A stretch of 64,000 bases of DNA, from NCBI RefSeq assembly GCF_018424685.1, contig NZ_QTKX01000001.1:620001-684000 (forward strand), in the 5' to 3' direction. The position numbers were made by a program, and so were the translations under genes. Below, piece by piece: positions 25,829-35,242 of the stretch (positions are counted from its first letter, which is position 1; every line of letters begins with the position of its first letter). Source of the stretch: Mesobacillus boroniphilus. Lineage in GTDB: Bacteria; Bacillota; Bacilli; Bacillales; Cytobacillaceae. The notes under the pieces are model-generated. The model saw nothing but the letters and a program-made list of their open reading frames with translations. It was not told the DNA's origin and made no database searches.

Positions 25829-26599
25829 ATGAAGAAATATACAATTGATGAAATTGAACAGCAGCTTTTCGGGAAAGAAGAAGTAAACAAAGAATTCTTG
25901 AATGTCTTAAAAGGTGACAGCCGTAAGGGCGTACAAAAGCTTGTCTTGAAATGGGAAAGGCAGGAAGAGCTAAAGAAACAAGCCCATGAGCAATTCGTCA
26001 ACATGACTTCATTTGAGAGGGAATACCGATCTGAAGGGTTCCTAAAAATTGCCGGGATTGATGAGGCTGGACGAGGACCGTTAGCTGGACCGGTAGTTGC
26101 AGGGGCAGTCATCCTGCCAGAGAACTTTTATCTTCCAGGCCTGAATGATTCTAAAAAACTTGCAGAATCAAAAAGGGATGAATATTTTGAGGTCATTATG
26201 GTTGAAGCCCTGGCTGTAGGAGTCGGAATAATCAGCGCTGCGGAAATAGATGAAATCAATATTCTCCAGGCCAGCAAAAAAGCGATGCTTTCCGCTGTGA
26301 ATCAATTAAAGGTCACTCCCGATTTTCTTTTGATTGATGCCGTTAAACTGGACACACCATATCCGTTTGAAGCGCTGATCAAAGGTGATTCTAGAAGCAT
26401 ATCGATCGCGGCAGCTTCCATTATTGCCAAAGTAACGAGGGACAGGCTGATGAAGGAACTCAGTCTCGAATATCCTCAATATGGATTCGGGGCAAATATG
26501 GGATATGGAACCGCGGAACACTTGAAAGCGATAAAGGAGCATGGTGTCACAACTCATCACAGGAAGACATTCGCTCCCGTAAGAGAGTGTATTCAGTAG
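25829..26599 (+). CDS. rnhB: Ribonuclease HII
   Basis: RNase HII removes ribonucleotides from DNA and RNA in RNA-DNA hybrids. The 256-aa protein has an N-terminal extension of about 70 residues typical of Bacillus RnhB and the catalytic DEDD set: D78 and E79 in GIDEAGRGPLAGPV, D170 in LLIDAV, and D187 in KGDSRS. The C-terminal YGFGANMGYGTAEH motif is present. A GGAG-type Shine-Dalgarno precedes the ATG. It is followed by the FliK-like gene. Confidence 0.97.
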   Translation: MKKYTIDEIEQQLFGKEEVNKEFLNVLKGDSRKGVQKLVLKWERQEELKKQAHEQFVNMTSFEREYRSEGFLKIAGIDEAGRGPLAGPVVAGAVILPENFYLPGLNDSKKLAESKRDEYFEVIMVEALAVGVGIISAAEIDEINILQASKKAMLSAVNQLKVTPDFLLIDAVKLDTPYPFEALIKGDSRSISIAAASIIAKVTRDRLMKELSLEYPQYGFGANMGYGTAEHLKAIKEHGVTTHHRKTFAPVRECIQ

Positions 26600-26621
26600 A
26601 ACTTGGTAAAGCAGGTGAACC

Positions 26622-28484
26622 ATGGAAACAGGAGCGCTGCAAGGCTTATTTAACCAAAAAACAACACAGCAGATAAAAACAGCTGAATTTCGGCCTGGAC
26701 AAATCATCAATGGGAAAATCCTGAAGCTGTACCCTGAACAAGTAGCTGAAGTGCAAATTGGGAACCAAAAAATGATTGCGCAATTAGAAGCACCATTGTC
26801 AGCAAATGAACGGTACTGGTTCCAGGTCCAGCCTGGAGAAGGTAAGGTGCATTTAAAGGTAATTGGTTCAGGTACCGAGGATAAGGTCCAGCTGGGAAGC
26901 CTGGCAAAGATCCTAGGAGAATTTTCGATGCAGCCGACAAAGGAAAACCTTGAACTGGTCCGCTTTTTTATCAAGGAGCAGCTTCCTGTAAATCGTGAAC
27001 TTCTAAAGCAGGCGTCAGAGTGGTTAAGTATGGTGGATTCCCGCAGCGCTGGCCAGGATGCATTAAAAATGATTCTGACTAGAGGCATTCCCGTTACACA
27101 GACCGCATTTGAGGCCCTCTATACCACCACAAAAGAGCAATCTTTGGTCCTGCTGATGGAGAAGCTTGAAAAGGCTTTAGACCCCTCGTCGAATTCAAAT
27201 GCAGGTGCAAGTCTCAAAAAACTTTTGAATGAACTGCTGCCATCCAATAAAATAACGACTTCTGAAGCAGCCTTGAATAATTTAACAGCAATATGGCTTA
27301 AACGAGACGGGCAGGAAAGTCAAGCGGCACTGGACCTGCTTAAACAGTTTGGTGCGATTACATCAAAAGGCAGTGAAAGCATTGTTTTGCAACAGATGAT
27401 GGCTAAGCTGCAACACTTAGGCACAGTCGGAGAAGAACTGCCTGAAGGCCTGAATATCGCCAAAAAGCTCATTACCCTCATAGGCAATGGCGACAGTTCT
27501 ACCGCCAGACAGGTTATTTCAAGCTTCATTCCTGAAAAAACATTCCCTGCTAATGAGCTGGTAGAATCACTTAAATTGTTATTCTACCGAACTGCTGGAA
27601 AAGAAGCGGAGGTACAGCAAGGACTCCAGGCTTTTAAACTGCTAATGTCGATAGCAAGTGATGGAGAGTCTCTGTCCACCTTGCTGGGAGAAAAGGATAC
27701 ATGGCGACAAGCTGGATTGGAATTGCTTAAGGCTGTGGGCCAGCCTCAGCCTCTACCTGGCAATTTAACAAGCCTTCATGCACAGCTGCTGTCAGAAGCA
27801 GTCGGCAAAGCAGATCAGCCAGCCTTACTTCAGGAAGCTGGCGACGCACTACTAACGGATATAAGGATTAAGAGATTCCTATCAGCTCTGGGACTGTCTT
27901 ACGAACAACAGCTTGGGGAAGTTTTAAAAGATGGTGAGATTGGCAAGGCCCAAGTATCAGAGACACTTAAATCCCTTGTACTGCGATTGTTGAACGAGAA
28001 CCCTCCTCCTGCTGTCAAAGAAGCTTCAGAGCTGTTATTGAACAAACTCACCGGTTTCCAGCTGCTTTCGCAGGAAGCGGGTCCGATCCAGCAGCTCGTC
28101 GTGCAAATCCCCTTTGTGTTGGGGGGGGGAACGAATGAACTTACGATGCAATGGAGCGGGAAGAAGACCGAAGACGGCAAAATAGACGCTGATTTTTGCC
28201 GTGTGCTCTTTTACCTTAAACTTGAACATCTGAATGATGTAATTGTCGATATGCAAGTGCAGAATCGCGTCATGAGTGTCCAGATCTTTAATGAAAATCC
28301 CACTTTGAGAAAAATGGCAGAACAAATGACGCCGGTATTGAAAAGGAAATTGGCGGAAATTGACTATCACCTGTCATCGGTTCACTTCCATGTCCCTGGA
28401 CAATCCCAGTCTGGTCGAAACCAGCGCACCCTGGCAGATTTATATAGCCAAAAAGAATATAGTGGAGTGGATATTAAAATATGA
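26622..28484 (+). CDS. FliK-like protein (YlqG type)
   Basis: A 620-residue protein of unknown function in the ylqG position. The C-terminal ~110 residues (FCRVLFYLKLEHLNDVIVDM, VQNRVMSVQIFNENP, and a final amphipathic stretch) resemble the substrate-specificity domain of flagellar FliK; the rest is Leu/Lys/Glu-rich and likely helical. A nine-G tract lies at 28121-28129, in frame as GGG GGG GGA. Its stop overlaps the next gene by 4 nt. The similarity is by eye, not by search. Confidence 0.7.
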   Translation: METGALQGLFNQKTTQQIKTAEFRPGQIINGKILKLYPEQVAEVQIGNQKMIAQLEAPLSANERYWFQVQPGEGKVHLKVIGSGTEDKVQLGSLAKILGEFSMQPTKENLELVRFFIKEQLPVNRELLKQASEWLSMVDSRSAGQDALKMILTRGIPVTQTAFEALYTTTKEQSLVLLMEKLEKALDPSSNSNAGASLKKLLNELLPSNKITTSEAALNNLTAIWLKRDGQESQAALDLLKQFGAITSKGSESIVLQQMMAKLQHLGTVGEELPEGLNIAKKLITLIGNGDSSTARQVISSFIPEKTFPANELVESLKLLFYRTAGKEAEVQQGLQAFKLLMSIASDGESLSTLLGEKDTWRQAGLELLKAVGQPQPLPGNLTSLHAQLLSEAVGKADQPALLQEAGDALLTDIRIKRFLSALGLSYEQQLGEVLKDGEIGKAQVSETLKSLVLRLLNENPPPAVKEASELLLNKLTGFQLLSQEAGPIQQLVVQIPFVLGGGTNELTMQWSGKKTEDGKIDADFCRVLFYLKLEHLNDVIVDMQVQNRVMSVQIFNENPTLRKMAEQMTPVLKRKLAEIDYHLSSVHFHVPGQSQSGRNQRTLADLYSQKEYSGVDIKI

Positions 28485-28765
28485 AACCACCTAAGCATAC
28501 AAGAAAATCGGCTATAGCTCTGGGTTATAACGCTGGAAGTATGGACGCTCCTAAAGTGATGGCGAAAGGTAAGGGTCTCGTTGCTGAACAAATCATTGAA
28601 AAAGCGAAGGATCATGATATTCCCATTCAGGAAGACCCTTCACTCGTTGAAGTCTTGAGCCAGCTGGAATTAAATGAGCGAATACCAGAAGAATTGTACC
28701 AAGCAGTAGCCGAAGTATTTTCCTTTGTCTATCATTTGGATAAACAAGCAGGTGGACAAAAATAA
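28481..28765 (+). CDS. FlhB C-terminal-domain-like protein (YlqH type)
   Basis: A 94-residue protein matching the cytoplasmic tail of FlhB: SAIALGYNAGSMDAPKVMAK aligns with AIALKYDEQKADAPIVVAKG of FlhB from this window, and the ERIPEELYQAVAEVFSFVY segment aligns with AIPEEFFKVVAEILAYVY. The FlhB autocleavage motif NPTH is missing; the same place reads HTRK. There are no transmembrane segments. It overlaps the FliK-like gene by ATGA, so the two are probably made together. FlhB and FliK normally interact in hook-length control. Confidence 0.82.
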   Translation: MKPPKHTRKSAIALGYNAGSMDAPKVMAKGKGLVAEQIIEKAKDHDIPIQEDPSLVEVLSQLELNERIPEELYQAVAEVFSFVYHLDKQAGGQK

Positions 28766-29086
28766 TATTTTCACAATGAAAACTAAGAGAATGAATATAG
28801 CTTTTTTAGCAGGATTTTTCACTGTCAAAGCCGGGAAACGCAATCATCCCGGCATTTTCTATTGGTGAGCATTTCCTTAGATATTTTTTTGCAATATTTA
28901 AAATGGCGAAATATTTAAATCATAAAGGTAGACAATCAATAGTTCATTATATAAAATGAAAGCGCAGTCTATTTTTTAAAAAATTAAATGAATTATATTT
29001 TCTACTTAGGGAAATGAATTGGTGCAGCTTATCGTTAGGCGATTCTGTATTAATGTTCGTTTTTCTAATAGATAGGAGGATGGGAA
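28766..29086 (+). other. Gap between the FliK-like/FlhB-like pair and sucC
   Basis: Besides a terminator at 28830-28860 the 321-nt stretch is AT-rich with no gene. A TAGACA at 28929 and a TATAAA at 28950 are too close (15 nt) to be a convincing sucC promoter. CAATCAATAG blocks around 28935 have no clear partner. Confidence 0.5.
28830..28860 (+). terminator. Rho-independent terminator before sucC
   Basis: GCCGGGA (28830-28836) pairs with TCCCGGC (28847-28853) and is followed by ATTTTCTATT. Confidence 0.65.
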
Positions 29087-30247
29087 ATGAATGTCCATGA
29101 GTATCAAGGAAAAGAAATCCTCAGAAAATATGGGGTAAAAGTACCGAATGGGAAGGTTGCTTTTACAGTTGATGAAGCTGTTGAAGCAGCTAAAGAGCTT
29201 GGTACGTCTGTTGTTGTCGTAAAAGCTCAAATCCATGCTGGCGGAAGGGGTAAAGCCGGCGGAGTCAAGGTGGCAAAGAACCTTGATGAAGTACGTACAT
29301 ATGCTTCTGAGATTTTAGGTAAGACACTGGTTACTCACCAGACTGGTCCAGAAGGCAAGGAAGTAAAGCGCCTGCTTATCGAAGAAGGCTGCGATATCAA
29401 GAAAGAATACTATATCGGTCTTGTTCTTGATCGCGCTACTTCTCGCGTTGTCCTAATGGCTTCTGAAGAAGGCGGAACGGAAATCGAAGAAGTGGCAGAA
29501 GCAACTCCTGAAAAGATTTTCAAAGAAGAAATTGATCCTGTAGTCGGCTTGATGCCATACCAGGCTCGCCGTGTTGCATTCAATATCAATATCCCGAAAG
29601 AACTAGTGAACCAGGCTGTTAAGTTCATGATGAGCCTTTACACAGCTTATATCGAAAAGGATTGCTCCATCGCCGAAATCAACCCGCTTGTTGTAACGGG
29701 TGACGGTCAGGTAATGGCACTTGATGCGAAATTGAATTTCGATACAAACGCATTATACCGTCAAAAGAATATCGTAGAATACCGTGATTTAGAAGAGGAA
29801 GATCCGAAGGAAATCGAAGCATCGAAGTATGATCTGAGCTATATTTCTTTAGATGGAAACATTGGCTGCATGGTTAACGGTGCCGGTCTTGCGATGGCAA
29901 CTATGGACATCGTGAAGCATTACGGCGGAGATCCCGCAAACTTCCTTGATGTTGGGGGCGGTGCTACTGCTGAGAAAGTAACGGAAGCATTCAAAATCAT
30001 CCTTTCAGATCCAAACGTTAAAGGTATCTTTGTTAATATCTTCGGCGGCATCATGAAGTGTGACGTTATTGCAACTGGTGTTGTGGAAGCTGCAAAGCAG
30101 GTAGGCTTGCAGGTACCGCTTGTTGTTCGTCTTGAAGGTACTAACGTTGATCTTGGAAAACAGATTCTTAATGAGTCTGGCTTGAATATCATTGCTGCTG
30201 AATCAATGGCAGACGGCGCTGAAAAAATCGTTTCATTAGTTAAGTAG
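29087..30247 (+). CDS. sucC: Succinyl-CoA ligase subunit beta
   Basis: SucC is the nucleotide-binding beta subunit of succinyl-CoA synthetase in the TCA cycle. The 386-aa protein has an ATP-grasp fold ([12 protein letters not shown] near residue 50) and the C-terminal GGGATAEKV and [13 protein letters not shown] segments. The Shine-Dalgarno is TAGGAGGATGGG. sucD follows 22 nt downstream. Confidence 0.98.
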   Translation: MNVHEYQGKEILRKYGVKVPNGKVAFTVDEAVEAAKELGTSVVVVKAQIHAGGRGKAGGVKVAKNLDEVRTYASEILGKTLVTHQTGPEGKEVKRLLIEEGCDIKKEYYIGLVLDRATSRVVLMASEEGGTEIEEVAEATPEKIFKEEIDPVVGLMPYQARRVAFNINIPKELVNQAVKFMMSLYTAYIEKDCSIAEINPLVVTGDGQVMALDAKLNFDTNALYRQKNIVEYRDLEEEDPKEIEASKYDLSYISLDGNIGCMVNGAGLAMATMDIVKHYGGDPANFLDVGGGATAEKVTEAFKIILSDPNVKGIFVNIFGGIMKCDVIATGVVEAAKQVGLQVPLVVRLEGTNVDLGKQILNESGLNIIAAESMADGAEKIVSLVK

Positions 30248-30269
30248 GATCGAAAGGAGAGAATTTGAC

Positions 30270-31172
30270 GTGAGCGTATTCATTAATAAAGATACAAAGG
30301 TTATTGTTCAAGGGATTACGGGTTCTACTGCCCTTTTCCATACAAAACAAATGCTTGAATATGGTACAAAAATTGTTGGAGGAACATCTCCAGGCAAGGG
30401 CGGTACAGAAGTAGAAGGCGTTCCTGTATTCAACACAGTACAAGAAGCTGTTGATGCAACAGGCGCAAATGCGACAGTAATCTATGTACCAGCACCATTT
30501 GCTGCAGATGCTATTGTCGAAGCTGTCGATGCAGAGCTTGATTTGGCAATTTGTATCACTGAGCATATCCCAGTATTGGATATGGTCAAGGTTAAGCGCT
30601 ACATGGAAGGAAAGAAGACTCGCCTTGTTGGTCCTAACTGCCCGGGCGTTATCACTCCTGAAGAGTGCAAGATCGGTATCATGCCTGGATATATCCATAC
30701 AAAAGGCCATGTTGGCGTTGTATCCCGTTCTGGAACGCTGACATACGAAGCGGTACACCAGTTGACACAAGCTGGTATCGGCCAGTCTACAGCTGTGGGA
30801 ATCGGCGGAGACCCAGTTAACGGCACAAACTTTATCGATGTCCTGAAGGCATTCAATGAAGATCCAGAAACATATGCTGTCATCATGATTGGTGAAATCG
30901 GCGGTACGGCTGAAGAAGAAGCAGCAGAGTGGGTCAAGGCAAACATGACTAAACCTGTTGTTGGCTTCATCGGCGGAAGAACTGCACCTCCTGGAAAGCG
31001 CATGGGCCACGCTGGTGCGATCATTTCAGGCGGCAAAGGTACAGCAGACGAAAAGATCCGCGTAATGAATGAGTGCGGCATCCAGGTTGCTGAAACCCCA
31101 TCCGTAATGGGCGAAACGCTGATCCGCGTTTTAAAGGAACAAGACATGTACGACAAGTGCAAAACACACTAA
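30270..31172 (+). CDS. sucD: Succinyl-CoA ligase subunit alpha
   Basis: SucD binds CoA and carries the phosphorylated histidine of succinyl-CoA synthetase. The 300-aa protein shows the Rossmann [28 protein letters not shown] and His247 in [13 protein letters not shown] 30270 is preceded by AAAGGAGAG. A terminator follows before dprA. Confidence 0.98.
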   Translation: MSVFINKDTKVIVQGITGSTALFHTKQMLEYGTKIVGGTSPGKGGTEVEGVPVFNTVQEAVDATGANATVIYVPAPFAADAIVEAVDAELDLAICITEHIPVLDMVKVKRYMEGKKTRLVGPNCPGVITPEECKIGIMPGYIHTKGHVGVVSRSGTLTYEAVHQLTQAGIGQSTAVGIGGDPVNGTNFIDVLKAFNEDPETYAVIMIGEIGGTAEEEAAEWVKANMTKPVVGFIGGRTAPPGKRMGHAGAIISGGKGTADEKIRVMNECGIQVAETPSVMGETLIRVLKEQDMYDKCKTH

Positions 31173-31185
31173 AACATTCAATCAG

Positions 31186-31216
31186 ACAGTCCCTCTTAAC
31201 AGAGGGGCTGTTTATT
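31186..31216 (+). terminator. Rho-independent terminator after sucD
   Basis: ACAGTCCCTCT (31186-31196), loop TAAC, AGAGGGGCTGT (31201-31211) then TTATT. Confidence 0.75.
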
Positions 31217-31234
31217 AATCCCAGGGGGAAGCCA

Positions 31235-32089
31235 ATGGATGAATTAAAAAAGAAACTGATACAGCTTGTCCATAGCAGGCATGCGAGCTGGAAAGCAATT
31301 TACTCAATACTCAAAGCAAATGCTGCAATAAGTAATAATGAAGCTGCAAAGTATTCCTCTATCAACCCACACGCGGAACGACCCATCAGAGACCTTCAAT
31401 TTATTTCCATCGACAAACTACTCAATGACTACACCTCACAGAATATTCACCTTATCACCATTTTTGACGACGACTACCCAAGCAGGCTCAAGACAATCTA
31501 TCAGCCTCCATGGATTCTATTTGCCAAGGGGGATCTATCATTGTTAAAGAACAGAAAAAGCCTTGCTGTCGTTGGCTCTCGGAATGCCACAACATATGGC
31601 ATGGGAGCGATTAACTTTTTATTTCCCTCATTAATAGAAAAGAACATTCTGATTGTAAGTGGTCTCGCAAGGGGGATCGATGCCCATGCCCATAAAGCAG
31701 CCATTAAAATGGGCGGGAAGACAATCGGGGTCATAGCTGGCGGGTTTCACAATCTATATCCTAAGGAAAATGTTAAATTGGCCGAGTACATGATGGAAAA
31801 ACAACTGTTAATATCTGAATATCCGCCAGCGACTATGCCGGCGAAATGGCAATTTCCGATGCGAAACAGGATTATTAGCGGTCTATCAGAGGGTACACTT
31901 GTAATTGAAGCCAGGAAAAAGAGCGGTTCATTGATCACAGCGGATTTTGCATTGAATGAAGGCAGGGATGTATTTGCCATCCCCGGAAGCATTTTGACTC
32001 CTGATTCCGATGGCGTCCATTATTTAATCCAGCAAGGAGCCAAGCTGGTTAAAAGTTCAGAAGATATTTTAGAGGAACTTGGCATGTAA
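31235..32089 (+). CDS. dprA: DNA-processing protein DprA (Smf)
   Basis: DprA loads RecA onto incoming single-stranded DNA during natural transformation. The 284-aa protein has the Rossmann-like DprA core with VVGSRNATTYG, SGLARGIDAHAHKAAI and FPMRNRIISGLS. ATG 31235 is chosen: CCCAGGGGGAAGCC lies just before it, and an in-frame upstream ATG at 31157 is inside sucD and the terminator. It suggests latent competence capacity. Confidence 0.95.
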   Translation: MDELKKKLIQLVHSRHASWKAIYSILKANAAISNNEAAKYSSINPHAERPIRDLQFISIDKLLNDYTSQNIHLITIFDDDYPSRLKTIYQPPWILFAKGDLSLLKNRKSLAVVGSRNATTYGMGAINFLFPSLIEKNILIVSGLARGIDAHAHKAAIKMGGKTIGVIAGGFHNLYPKENVKLAEYMMEKQLLISEYPPATMPAKWQFPMRNRIISGLSEGTLVIEARKKSGSLITADFALNEGRDVFAIPGSILTPDSDGVHYLIQQGAKLVKSSEDILEELGM

Positions 32090-32530
32090 TGTGGAATAAT
32101 ATTGTGATAACTGTATAAAATGCAAAAAAGCAGGACAGAAAATGAATTGACATAAATTTTTCAAATGCCGTTTATTTAGGCTTTTTTCGTAAACTTTGTT
32201 CTTTTCTCACCGAAAACGAAAACTGTCTTAATTAAAGGAGATTGAAAGACTGAGAATATAGGTAGAATCTCAGTTGCTTCAAACATTGAATATGGTTGTG
32301 TGGAGCTAGAAAAAGTTTTGAAAATATACTTTTTTAGCATGTTATTTATATTTGAATTAAAATTTGCATCAAAAAGGTTGAAATAATTTTCAATCTGTTA
32401 TACATTTTGCATCAGGTATTTTAAAATCCCTAAGTTAGATGAAACCGTTTACTTTGAGGATTAATTTGACAAGTTTATGATATGTTGATAATAATTAATG
32501 TAATTTTATACCTCTAAGGAGGACAATTGG
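32090..32530 (+). other. dprA-topA gap: long AT-rich leader
   Basis: A 441-nt non-coding stretch. It holds a small hairpin ACTGAGA/TCTCAGT (around 32251-32274), two copies of TTTGCATCA (around 32363 and 32407), a 20-bp palindrome GGTTGAAATAATTTTCAATC (32376-32395), and the topA promoter. No credible ORF was found. Confidence 0.6.
32466..32494 (+). promoter_or_regulatory. Sigma-A promoter of topA
   Basis: A consensus TTGACA (32466-32471) with TAATAA (32489-32494) 17 nt on, 37 nt before the topA start. Confidence 0.65.
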
Positions 32531-34606
32531 ATGTCGGAATTTTTAGTGATCGTCGAATCGCCTGCAAAGGCTAAGACGATTGAGCGTTATCTTGGAAAAA
32601 AATATAAAGTGAAAGCCTCTATGGGGCATTTGATAGATTTGCCTAAGAGTCAGATGGGAATTGATACGAAAAATAATTATATCCCTAAGTACATAACGAT
32701 CCGGGGTAAGGGTCCAGTACTTAAGGAATTGAAATCTGCCGCTAAAAAGGCAAAGAAAGTCTATCTCGCGGCTGACCCCGACAGAGAAGGGGAAGCGATT
32801 GCTTGGCATTTGGCCCAAAGTCTCGATGTTGATGTACATTCGGATTGCAGGGTTGTATTCAATGAGATTACCAAAGATGCCATCAAGGAATCTTTTAAAC
32901 ATCCCCGGGCGATCAATATGGACCTCGTGGATGCCCAGCAGGCACGTCGTGCACTAGACAGACTGGTAGGATATAATATCAGTCCGCTACTTTGGAAGAA
33001 GGTCAAGAAGGGGTTGAGTGCAGGGCGCGTACAATCTGTTGCCTTAAGGATGATTATTGATCGTGAGAAGGAAATCGCTGCTTTTGTTCCAGAAGAATAT
33101 TGGACAATCGGTGCGGAATTCCTGAAAGGCAAAAATTCTTTTGAAGCTTCTTTTTACGGAATTGGCAAAGAAAAAGCCGAGTTGAAATCAGAAGATGATG
33201 TCAAAAACATCCTTAAACAAGTAAAGGGCAACAAATTCACTGTTGAGACGGTGACGAAGAAAGAACGGAAACGTAATCCTGCACCACCATTCATAACTTC
33301 TTCATTGCAGCAGGAGGCAGCGCGAAAGCTAAACTTCCGTGCCAAAAAGACAATGATGCTTGCCCAGCAGCTGTATGAAGGTATCGACCTCGGAAAAGAA
33401 GGCACAGTTGGTTTGATCACGTATATGAGAACGGACTCTACGAGGATTTCTGAAGTAGCACAAGGGGAAGCAAAGGAATATATCACTACTGAGTATGGAG
33501 AAAAGTTCATACAGACAGAGGCCAGAAAAGACAAGAAGCAATCCAATGCACAGGATGCTCATGAAGCAATACGGCCAACTAGTACAATGAAGGTCCCTGA
33601 AAAGATAAAGGAATTCCTCTCCAGGGATCAATACAGGCTTTATAAACTTATATGGGAACGGTTCGTCGCAAGCCAGATGGCGTCTGCGATCATGGATACG
33701 ATGAGTGTTGATTTAAAGAACGGGGAAGTTACTTTCCGTGCGACAGGCTCAAAGGTTAAATTCCCGGGGTTCATGAAGGTTTATGTAGAAGGTACAGATG
33801 ACCAGGTGGAAGAAAAGGATAAATTCCTTCCTGATTTAAAGGAAGGTGACGAGGTCACGAAGAAAGATATCGAACCGAAGCAGCACTTTACACAGCCGCC
33901 TCCAAGATACACAGAAGCAAGGCTTGTCAGAACGCTTGAAGAAATGGGGATTGGCCGGCCATCAACATACGCTCCTACCCTGGATACAATCCAGAAAAGA
34001 GGCTATGTATCACTTGATAATAAGCGATTCGTGCCTACAGAGCTTGGCGAAGTAATCCATGAGTTGATGCTGGAATTCTTCCCTGAAATCCTTGACCTCG
34101 AGTTCACCGTCAAAATGGAGCAGAACCTCGATAATATCGAGGAGGGAAAAATCAATTGGGTAAAAGTCATTGATGAATTTTACCGTGGATTTGAAAAAAA
34201 TCTTGAAGTTGCTGAAAAAGAAATGCAAGAAATCGAAATCAAGGATGAACCTGCCGGTGAGGATTGTGAACATTGTGGTTCACCTATGGTATTTAAAATG
34301 GGCCGCTACGGCAAATTCATGGCCTGCAGCAATTTCCCGGACTGCAGGAACACGAAAGCAATCGTTAAAGAGATTGGGGTTAAATGTCCTAAATGTGAAG
34401 AAGGCAATATCATCGAGCGGAAGAGCAAGAAGCGCCGGATTTTTTACGGATGCGACCGCTTCCCTGAGTGCGATTTCCTGTCATGGGATAAACCACTTGC
34501 ACGGAAATGCCCTAAATGCGAAAATATGCTAGTTGAAAAGAAGCTTAAAAAGGGCGTCCAGGTTCAGTGTACGGAATGCGACTATAAAGAGGAACCACAA
34601 AGCTAG
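32531..34606 (+). CDS. topA: DNA topoisomerase I
   Basis: TopA relaxes negative supercoils. The 691-aa protein has an N-terminal TOPRIM domain ([28 protein letters not shown]), the catalytic tyrosine in TYMRTDSTR (Tyr298) and three C-terminal four-Cys zinc modules (CEHC...CSNFPDC, CPKC...CDRFPEC, CPKC...CTEC). A TAAGGAGGA Shine-Dalgarno precedes ATG. Length equals B. subtilis TopA. A terminator overlaps its stop. Confidence 0.98.
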   Translation: MSEFLVIVESPAKAKTIERYLGKKYKVKASMGHLIDLPKSQMGIDTKNNYIPKYITIRGKGPVLKELKSAAKKAKKVYLAADPDREGEAIAWHLAQSLDVDVHSDCRVVFNEITKDAIKESFKHPRAINMDLVDAQQARRALDRLVGYNISPLLWKKVKKGLSAGRVQSVALRMIIDREKEIAAFVPEEYWTIGAEFLKGKNSFEASFYGIGKEKAELKSEDDVKNILKQVKGNKFTVETVTKKERKRNPAPPFITSSLQQEAARKLNFRAKKTMMLAQQLYEGIDLGKEGTVGLITYMRTDSTRISEVAQGEAKEYITTEYGEKFIQTEARKDKKQSNAQDAHEAIRPTSTMKVPEKIKEFLSRDQYRLYKLIWERFVASQMASAIMDTMSVDLKNGEVTFRATGSKVKFPGFMKVYVEGTDDQVEEKDKFLPDLKEGDEVTKKDIEPKQHFTQPPPRYTEARLVRTLEEMGIGRPSTYAPTLDTIQKRGYVSLDNKRFVPTELGEVIHELMLEFFPEILDLEFTVKMEQNLDNIEEGKINWVKVIDEFYRGFEKNLEVAEKEMQEIEIKDEPAGEDCEHCGSPMVFKMGRYGKFMACSNFPDCRNTKAIVKEIGVKCPKCEEGNIIERKSKKRRIFYGCDRFPECDFLSWDKPLARKCPKCENMLVEKKLKKGVQVQCTECDYKEEPQS

Positions 34607-34630
34607 AGTGAGCCTAAGGCTCACTCTTTA
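34606..34630 (+). terminator. Rho-independent terminator after topA
   Basis: GAGTGAGCC (34606-34614), loop TAA, GGCTCACTC (34618-34626), then TTTATG; it begins at the last base of the stop codon. Confidence 0.7.
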
Positions 34631-34645
34631 TGTTTGTAAAGGTGT

Positions 34646-34679
34646 TGCCGGGGCTGATCAAGGCGCTTGCGCTTTTCTT
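34646..34679 (+). repeat. Right-end fragment of the dispersed repeat
   Basis: GGGGCTGATCAAGGCGCTTG and the following CGCTTTTCT match the right end of the element, without its left part. It abuts the next copy. Confidence 0.8.
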
Positions 34680-35033
34680 TGTCCAGCTCCAGCGCCTAGC
34701 CAGTTTTCATCCTGAGTTACCTTCTTCGAGTATCTTGTGAGAAGCGTTAGCTTTGAGCAGCTCGAGACGCTTGTCTAGTGTCGCCTCCTAGAAACTCCGA
34801 AACTTCAACTCCGCCGGCAGAAGCAAAAAGCGCTTCTTTGTCGGAGTCTCCAGTTTCTGCGTTTCTGGACAGTCGGCTATTCTTTTCGGTTTCGGTCCTG
34901 CCAATGAAGTCAAAGAACGACTTCACTGTCAGGCCCTCCGTGGCACACGATGTGCTAGACCCGCCAGCCACAGGACGTGGGGCTTTAAGGCGGGCAGCGC
35001 TTGTCGGGCTGATCAGGCGCTTGCGCTTTTCTT
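34680..35033 (+). repeat. Long, expanded copy of the dispersed repeat
   Basis: This copy has the left end TGTCCAGCTCCAGCGCCTAG and the right end GGCGCTTGCGCTTTTCTT. Between them about 190 bp (34701-34890) is unlike other copies and contains its own inverted pairs (AGAAACT... with AGTTTCT near 34855). The two standard hairpin modules follow (TGAAGTC/GACTTCA, then CCCGCC/GGCGGG). Confidence 0.75.
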
Positions 35034-35155
35034 TGTCCAGCTCCAGCGCCTAGCCCCTCGAGACGCTTCGGTCCTGCCAATGAAGTCAAAGAACGACTTC
35101 ACTGTCAGGCCCTCCAGCGCTTGTCGGGGCTGATCAAGGCGCATGCGCTTTTCTT
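35034..35155 (+). repeat. Short copy of the dispersed repeat (122 bp)
   Basis: It has the same left and right ends as the full copy at 14329-14504 and the first hairpin module, but lacks the roughly 55-bp second module; CCCTCCAGCGCTTGTCGGGG joins the two parts. It directly follows the expanded copy. Confidence 0.85.
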
Positions 35156-35242
35156 ATTTTGAAACTTTTTTCTTTTCTTTTCGTAAAGTAGAGTGCAAAA
35201 TGATACAAGTATAAGGGTAAAGTAAGTAATATTGATTGTGGA

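Noticed and set aside
26306..27088. Minus-strand ORF of 260 aa across rnhB and the FliK-like gene
   Set aside because: It covers two well-supported plus-strand genes and has no recognisable domain or Shine-Dalgarno.
28121..28129. Nine-G tract as a frameshift making the FliK-like gene a pseudogene
   Set aside because: The frame is open and continuous to the ATGA overlap with the next gene, so the gene is intact as given.
30240..31010. Minus-strand ORF of 256 aa opposite sucD
   Set aside because: Antisense shadow of sucD, rich in Cys and Ser; no family resemblance.
34747..35053. ORFs of 74 and 91 aa on both strands in the topA-trmFO gap
   Set aside because: They consist of the GC-rich repeat copies read in frame; composition and overlap on both strands indicate chance.
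34646..35155. Possible CRISPR array
   Set aside because: Repeats are 30-350 bp with variable modules and directly adjacent; there are no short identical repeats with regular unique spacers and no cas genes.
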